This document shows, piece by piece, positions 6,765-9,162 of a DNA stretch of 9,162 nucleotides. The notes under the pieces are model-generated. The model worked only from the letters and a program-made list of their open reading frames with translations. It did not search any database and had not been told where the DNA came from. Origin of the DNA: an uncultured Chlamydiae bacterium. GTDB lineage: Bacteria; Chlamydiota; Chlamydiia; Chlamydiales; SM23-39. Position 1 is the stretch's first letter, and each line of letters begins with the position of its first letter. The position numbers and the translations under genes are program-made. The stretch lies in contig CAISYW010000076.1 in assembly GCA_903889795.1 (NCBI GenBank), positions 1 to 9,162 of the forward strand. The letters are read 5' to 3'.

Positions 6765-6939
6765 TAGACTCCTTGCGTTACCAAGGCTTCGTCAATTTTG
6801 GAGATTTTTTTGGCCGATTTTTGATTCTTTTTGCGAGGGCTGTATACGAGATGTTGATACATCCCTCGCAAAAAAAAATCGAAAACTCGGCTCAAAAGAA
6901 CCCCAAAATCGACAGAAGCTTGGTTGCACAAGGAGTCTA
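6765..6939. mobile_element. MITE-like 175-nt palindrome between two SET genes
   Basis: The whole interval is one imperfect inverted repeat. The ends TAGACTCCTTG (6765-6775) and CAAGGAGTCTA (6929-6939) are perfect. Inside, ACCAAG pairs with CTTGGT, and ATTTTGG with CCAAAAT. The core GCGAGGG (6832-6838) and CCCTCGC (6863-6869) encloses GTAT/ATAC around the centre. There are scattered mismatches in between. TA at both ends fits a TA target duplication, as made by IS630/Tc1-type transposases, so a non-autonomous miniature element is the best reading. No transposase is present. Small open frames inside are not genes. The left end begins right after the TAA of one SET gene, and the right end touches the ATG of the next. 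Confidence 0.75.
6930..6935 (+). promoter_or_regulatory. Shine-Dalgarno site supplied by the palindrome's right end
   Basis: AAGGAG lies 4 nt before the ATG at 6940 and is part of the terminal inverted repeat. Its perfect complement CTCCTT sits at 6769-6774, so in a folded transcript the site would be base-paired at the foot of the hairpin. It fixes the start of the third SET gene at 6940; the frame is open further upstream only by reading through the palindrome. Confidence 0.7.
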
Positions 6940-7590
6940 ATGCTGATTTTTAAAAAAAACATATGCGATCATCACCGCATTATCGTTGAAAGGGATGACA
7001 AATCATCCGTTCTGACTCCTGCTGAGTTTGAAGCAGCTTTTGGCCTCGTCTATCTACCGCGTATCGAATTTGCTCACTGGAAAGATTTCGTTGCAATTAG
7101 CCGAAAAATCGGCAAATTCTGCAACAAGGGGATGTTGGATCAAAAGCAGCTAGCTCTGGGAGATTATTTTAAAAAAGAAATTCAAGAGCCCACTGTTCCT
7201 CCCGTTCGTTTGCGTTGGATCGATGAGACTTTTGGGTGGGGCGTCTTTGCTGAGCAGGATCTCAAGCCAATGGACTATATAGGCGAATATGGAGGGATCG
7301 TTCGCCGTAAGAAAAAATCTGATTTAAAAAACGCCTACTGTTTCGAATATTCGATCGTCAAAGAAGTTTATACGCATTATGCCATCGATGCCTTGAATCA
7401 CGGAGCGATCACCCGTTTCATTAATCATAGCTTGACCCCCAATTTAATGAGCGATTTGGCAGTATATCAAAATCTTTCTCATACGATCTTTTACGTTAGC
7501 CGTTTAATTAAAAAGGGCGAGCAGCTCTGTATTAATTATGGGCCTGACTATTGGAAGATAAGAACCCCGCCTCAAGAGTTCAAAAATTAA
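6940..7590 (+). CDS. SET-domain protein methyltransferase, third of three
   Basis: The product has 216 residues from ATG 6940. The frame is open back to 6724, but that part would be translated from the palindrome and from the other strand's complement of repeat sequence, so the AAGGAG-preceded ATG is chosen. Motifs are GWGVFA (99-104), YIGEYGG (113-119), RFINHSLTPN (159-168) and INYG (198-201), with Tyr200 as the likely catalytic residue. Unlike its neighbour it keeps the canonical TPN, but it has INY in place of FDY. It aligns with the second SET protein along its full length, with the same N-terminal ICDHHRIIVE and C-terminal TPPQ, and adds EFKN. The pair arose by tandem duplication. It lacks a post-SET. 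It is probably co-transcribed with the two upstream SET genes. Substrate and cellular location are unknown. Confidence 0.9.
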   Translation: MLIFKKNICDHHRIIVERDDKSSVLTPAEFEAAFGLVYLPRIEFAHWKDFVAISRKIGKFCNKGMLDQKQLALGDYFKKEIQEPTVPPVRLRWIDETFGWGVFAEQDLKPMDYIGEYGGIVRRKKKSDLKNAYCFEYSIVKEVYTHYAIDALNHGAITRFINHSLTPNLMSDLAVYQNLSHTIFYVSRLIKKGEQLCINYGPDYWKIRTPPQEFKN

Positions 7591-7607
7591 TCGGTATGCA
7601 AAATAAT

Positions 7608-7630
7608 AGCTTTTATTGATGAATAAAGCT
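7608..7630 (+). terminator. Possible terminator hairpin after the SET array
   Basis: AGCTTTTATT (7608-7617) pairs with AATAAAGCT (7622-7630) with one bulged base and a 4-nt loop, 18 nt after the last SET stop codon. No proper T-run follows on the plus strand, so termination strength is doubtful. Confidence 0.35.
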
Positions 7631-7647
7631 TCTAACGTTTAAAATCG

Positions 7648-7653
7648 TATAAT
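7648..7653 (+). promoter_or_regulatory. Possible -10 box of the ABC transporter operon
   Basis: A perfect TATAAT occurs 20 nt before the TTG at 7673 in the gap after the SET array. No recognisable -35 box lies 16-18 nt upstream, so this is suggestive only. Confidence 0.35.
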
Positions 7654-7672
7654 TAAATCTCGTAACTTTAAA

Positions 7673-8392
7673 TTGCGGTTAATATTGAAAAACGACGATT
7701 CTTTATTATACAAAATAGAAGAGCTGGTTTTTTCTTATTCTTTAGGCAAGCAGCAAATCGAAGCGATTCGCGGATTAAATATAAATATTCCCCGATCATC
7801 GCTAGTGACGATTTCCGGTCCCTCTGGTTCCGGAAAATCGACCCTTCTCAACATCCTGGGACTTATTGAACCTGTCCAAAACGGAACCGTGCTTTTTCAG
7901 AATGAAGACATTGGTCAGATGGACGAAAAAAGAAAAAATCAAACCAGAAAATTTCAGATTGGTTTTATTTTTCAGCAATTTCACCTCATTCCCGTTCTCA
8001 CAGCTGAAGAAAACGTAAGATACTTCCTGTCTCGGCAAAAACTTCCTCAAAATGAAATTAAAGAGCGTACGGAAGATTCTTTACAATCCGTGGGACTTTG
8101 GGAGCATCGGATGAAAAAACCGTCACAGCTCAGCGGCGGACAAAAACAAAGAGTTGCGATCGCTCGAGCCATTGCGAAACAGCCGGCGGTGATTATCGGA
8201 GATGAGCCGACCGCTAGTTTAGATCAGAAAACGGGGCAAGAGATTATGGAAATTCTCGCAGAGCTGGTTGCGAAAAATAAAAGCTCGGTGATTTTGACAA
8301 CGCATGATTCAATGGTACAGTCATACGCTTCTCAAAATTTTCATCTTCAGGATGGCAGACTCGTTGATGAGTTATGTAAGAGGAGAGGGTAA
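7673..8392 (+). CDS. ABC transporter ATPase of LolD/MacB type
   Basis: Cytoplasmic ATPase that powers an FtsX-type membrane partner. In this family the job is lipoprotein release from the inner membrane (LolCDE) or mechanotransmission-type export (MacB). Counted from the TTG at 7673 (239 residues): Walker A GPSGSGKST (49-57), Q-loop Gln101 in FIFQQFHLIPVLTAEENV, signature LSGGQKQR (153-160), Walker B AVIIGDE (172-178), D-loop SLD and switch His211 in TTHD. Length is normal for LolD-like ATPases. The start is uncertain: TTG 7673 has no ribosome-binding site, and TTG 7685 has a weak GCGG 6 nt upstream. No ATG precedes the conserved core. The stop TAA is followed after 1 nt by the permease ATG, so the two form an operon. 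Confidence 0.92.
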   Translation: MRLILKNDDSLLYKIEELVFSYSLGKQQIEAIRGLNINIPRSSLVTISGPSGSGKSTLLNILGLIEPVQNGTVLFQNEDIGQMDEKRKNQTRKFQIGFIFQQFHLIPVLTAEENVRYFLSRQKLPQNEIKERTEDSLQSVGLWEHRMKKPSQLSGGQKQRVAIARAIAKQPAVIIGDEPTASLDQKTGQEIMEILAELVAKNKSSVILTTHDSMVQSYASQNFHLQDGRLVDELCKRRG

Positions 8393-8393
8393 T

Positions 8394-9162
8394 ATGTGGT
8401 TCTATCTAGCCGTGAGAAATCTTTTTCGCAATTTCAGAAGAACCGTCGCCGTTCTATTCACCGTTGCTTTGGGAACAGGCGCTCTTTTTGCATTTGATGG
8501 CTTTATCCATGGTGTGCTCAATGAATTGCGATACAACACCATTCATGCCAACTATGGATTTGGTCAGATCCACACAAAAGGATATCGAGATACCATCTTT
8601 GAAGATCCGACGAAGCATTGGATCTCCGATGGAGCTCAGCTTCAAGAATTTCTATATCAGCTGGATGGTGTAGAGAAGGTTTTTCCAAGAGTCAGTTTCT
8701 CCGCTCTATTAAAGCATGACAATACGACGGTCAGCGGTGCGGGCCAGGGAATTGAAGCAGAAAAAGAGGTCGAGTTTTTTCACAGTCTCAATGTGGAGGA
8801 AGGGGAGTCGCTCATTTCTCAACCTAACGGCATTCTGTTAGGCCGCGGACTTGCCAATGCGCTTCATGTCAAACCGGGTGAACAGATTACTGTCATTGCC
8901 ACTTCCACCAAGGGGTTGATCAAGAAGGATAAATTCGTGGTGACGGGTATTTTTCATACGGGCTCTGTCGAATTTGATAGCCACATGTTTCGGGTTCAGC
9001 TTCCCGCTGCGCAAAAATTACTGAAAACTCAAAAAATTGAATTGGTCTCGCTTGGCTTAAAAAATCTCTCGGATTGGGATAGAGTTGCGAAAGAAATCGA
9101 AGCTTCATTTCCCCAATTGGAAGCAACCTCTTTTGACGTCTTGGATGAAATCTATTACAAGC
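8394..9162 (+). CDS. FtsX/MacB-family ABC permease, N-terminal part, cut by the window edge
   Basis: Partner membrane subunit of the preceding ATPase. The ATG at 8394 follows the ATPase stop by 1 nt and has AGGAGAGG just upstream inside the ATPase gene. The 256 visible residues begin with the typical LAVRNLFRNFRRT (5-17), then one membrane span (about 18-42). The rest is a large periplasmic MacB_PCD-like region with LGRGLANALHVKPGEQI and a GIFHTGSVEFDS stretch, as in LolC/LolE-type permeases. The remaining three spans expected near the C-terminus lie outside the window. LolE-like lipoprotein release is the more likely role, but with a single visible permease MacB-like export cannot be excluded. 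Confidence 0.88.
   Translation, partial: MWFYLAVRNLFRNFRRTVAVLFTVALGTGALFAFDGFIHGVLNELRYNTIHANYGFGQIHTKGYRDTIFEDPTKHWISDGAQLQEFLYQLDGVEKVFPRVSFSALLKHDNTTVSGAGQGIEAEKEVEFFHSLNVEEGESLISQPNGILLGRGLANALHVKPGEQITVIATSTKGLIKKDKFVVTGIFHTGSVEFDSHMFRVQLPAAQKLLKTQKIELVSLGLKNLSDWDRVAKEIEASFPQLEATSFDVLDEIYYK

Noticed and set aside
6724..6939. N-terminal extension of the third SET gene and a 67-codon frame within the palindrome
   Set aside because: Both are translations of the inverted repeat, and the paralogue has no equivalent extension. AAGGAG before ATG 6940 marks the start.

Overview
The window looks like a chromosome segment of an obligate intracellular, amoeba-associated bacterium. An environmental Chlamydiales lineage (the Parachlamydia, Waddlia and Simkania kind) is my best guess. 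The reasons are the moderate GC, the cluster of eukaryote-type SET-domain proteins (one with ankyrin-like repeats) and lineage-specific small membrane proteins beside ordinary bacterial housekeeping genes. Legionella or Coxiella relatives are the main alternative. This is inference from gene content, not from a marker gene.

Layout. 1-391: no convincing complete gene. A possible membrane-protein start runs off the left edge on the minus strand, and a long imperfect palindrome (about 217-383) ends just before a SulP-type anion transporter with a C-terminal STAS domain (392-2137). A near-consensus sigma70-type promoter (2172-2200) then drives an adenylate kinase (2228-2983) that carries an N-terminal signal-peptide-like extension. 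It also has a second in-frame start with its own ribosome-binding site. A perfect 11-bp hairpin (2993-3028) separates it from a convergent OsmC-family gene on the minus strand (3034-3468).

3469-4980 holds two small single-membrane-span proteins that I do not recognise but that are related to each other. Both have PGG, then a hydrophobic segment, then an RRxHH[FY]ELxQPI motif, and their promoters also look alike. They are followed by three consecutive SET-domain (protein lysine methyltransferase) genes: an ankyrin-SET protein (5062-6102), a second SET gene overlapping it by ATGA (6099-6764), and a close paralogue of the second (6940-7590). Genes two and three are separated only by a 175-nt palindromic MITE-like element. 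Its ends touch the stop codon of one gene and the start codon of the next, and its right end supplies the Shine-Dalgarno sequence of the third gene.

The right edge carries an ABC-exporter operon of LolD/LolE or MacB type: an ATPase (7673-8392) and, 1 nt later, the start of an FtsX/MacB-family permease that runs off the window.

The SET array is probably translated as a coupled unit. The proteins are candidates for host-directed chromatin modifiers or for bacterial protein methyltransferases. The most unusual signals are the palindrome bridging two SET genes, the apparently exported or dual-start adenylate kinase, and the tandem small-membrane-protein family with its shared promoter.
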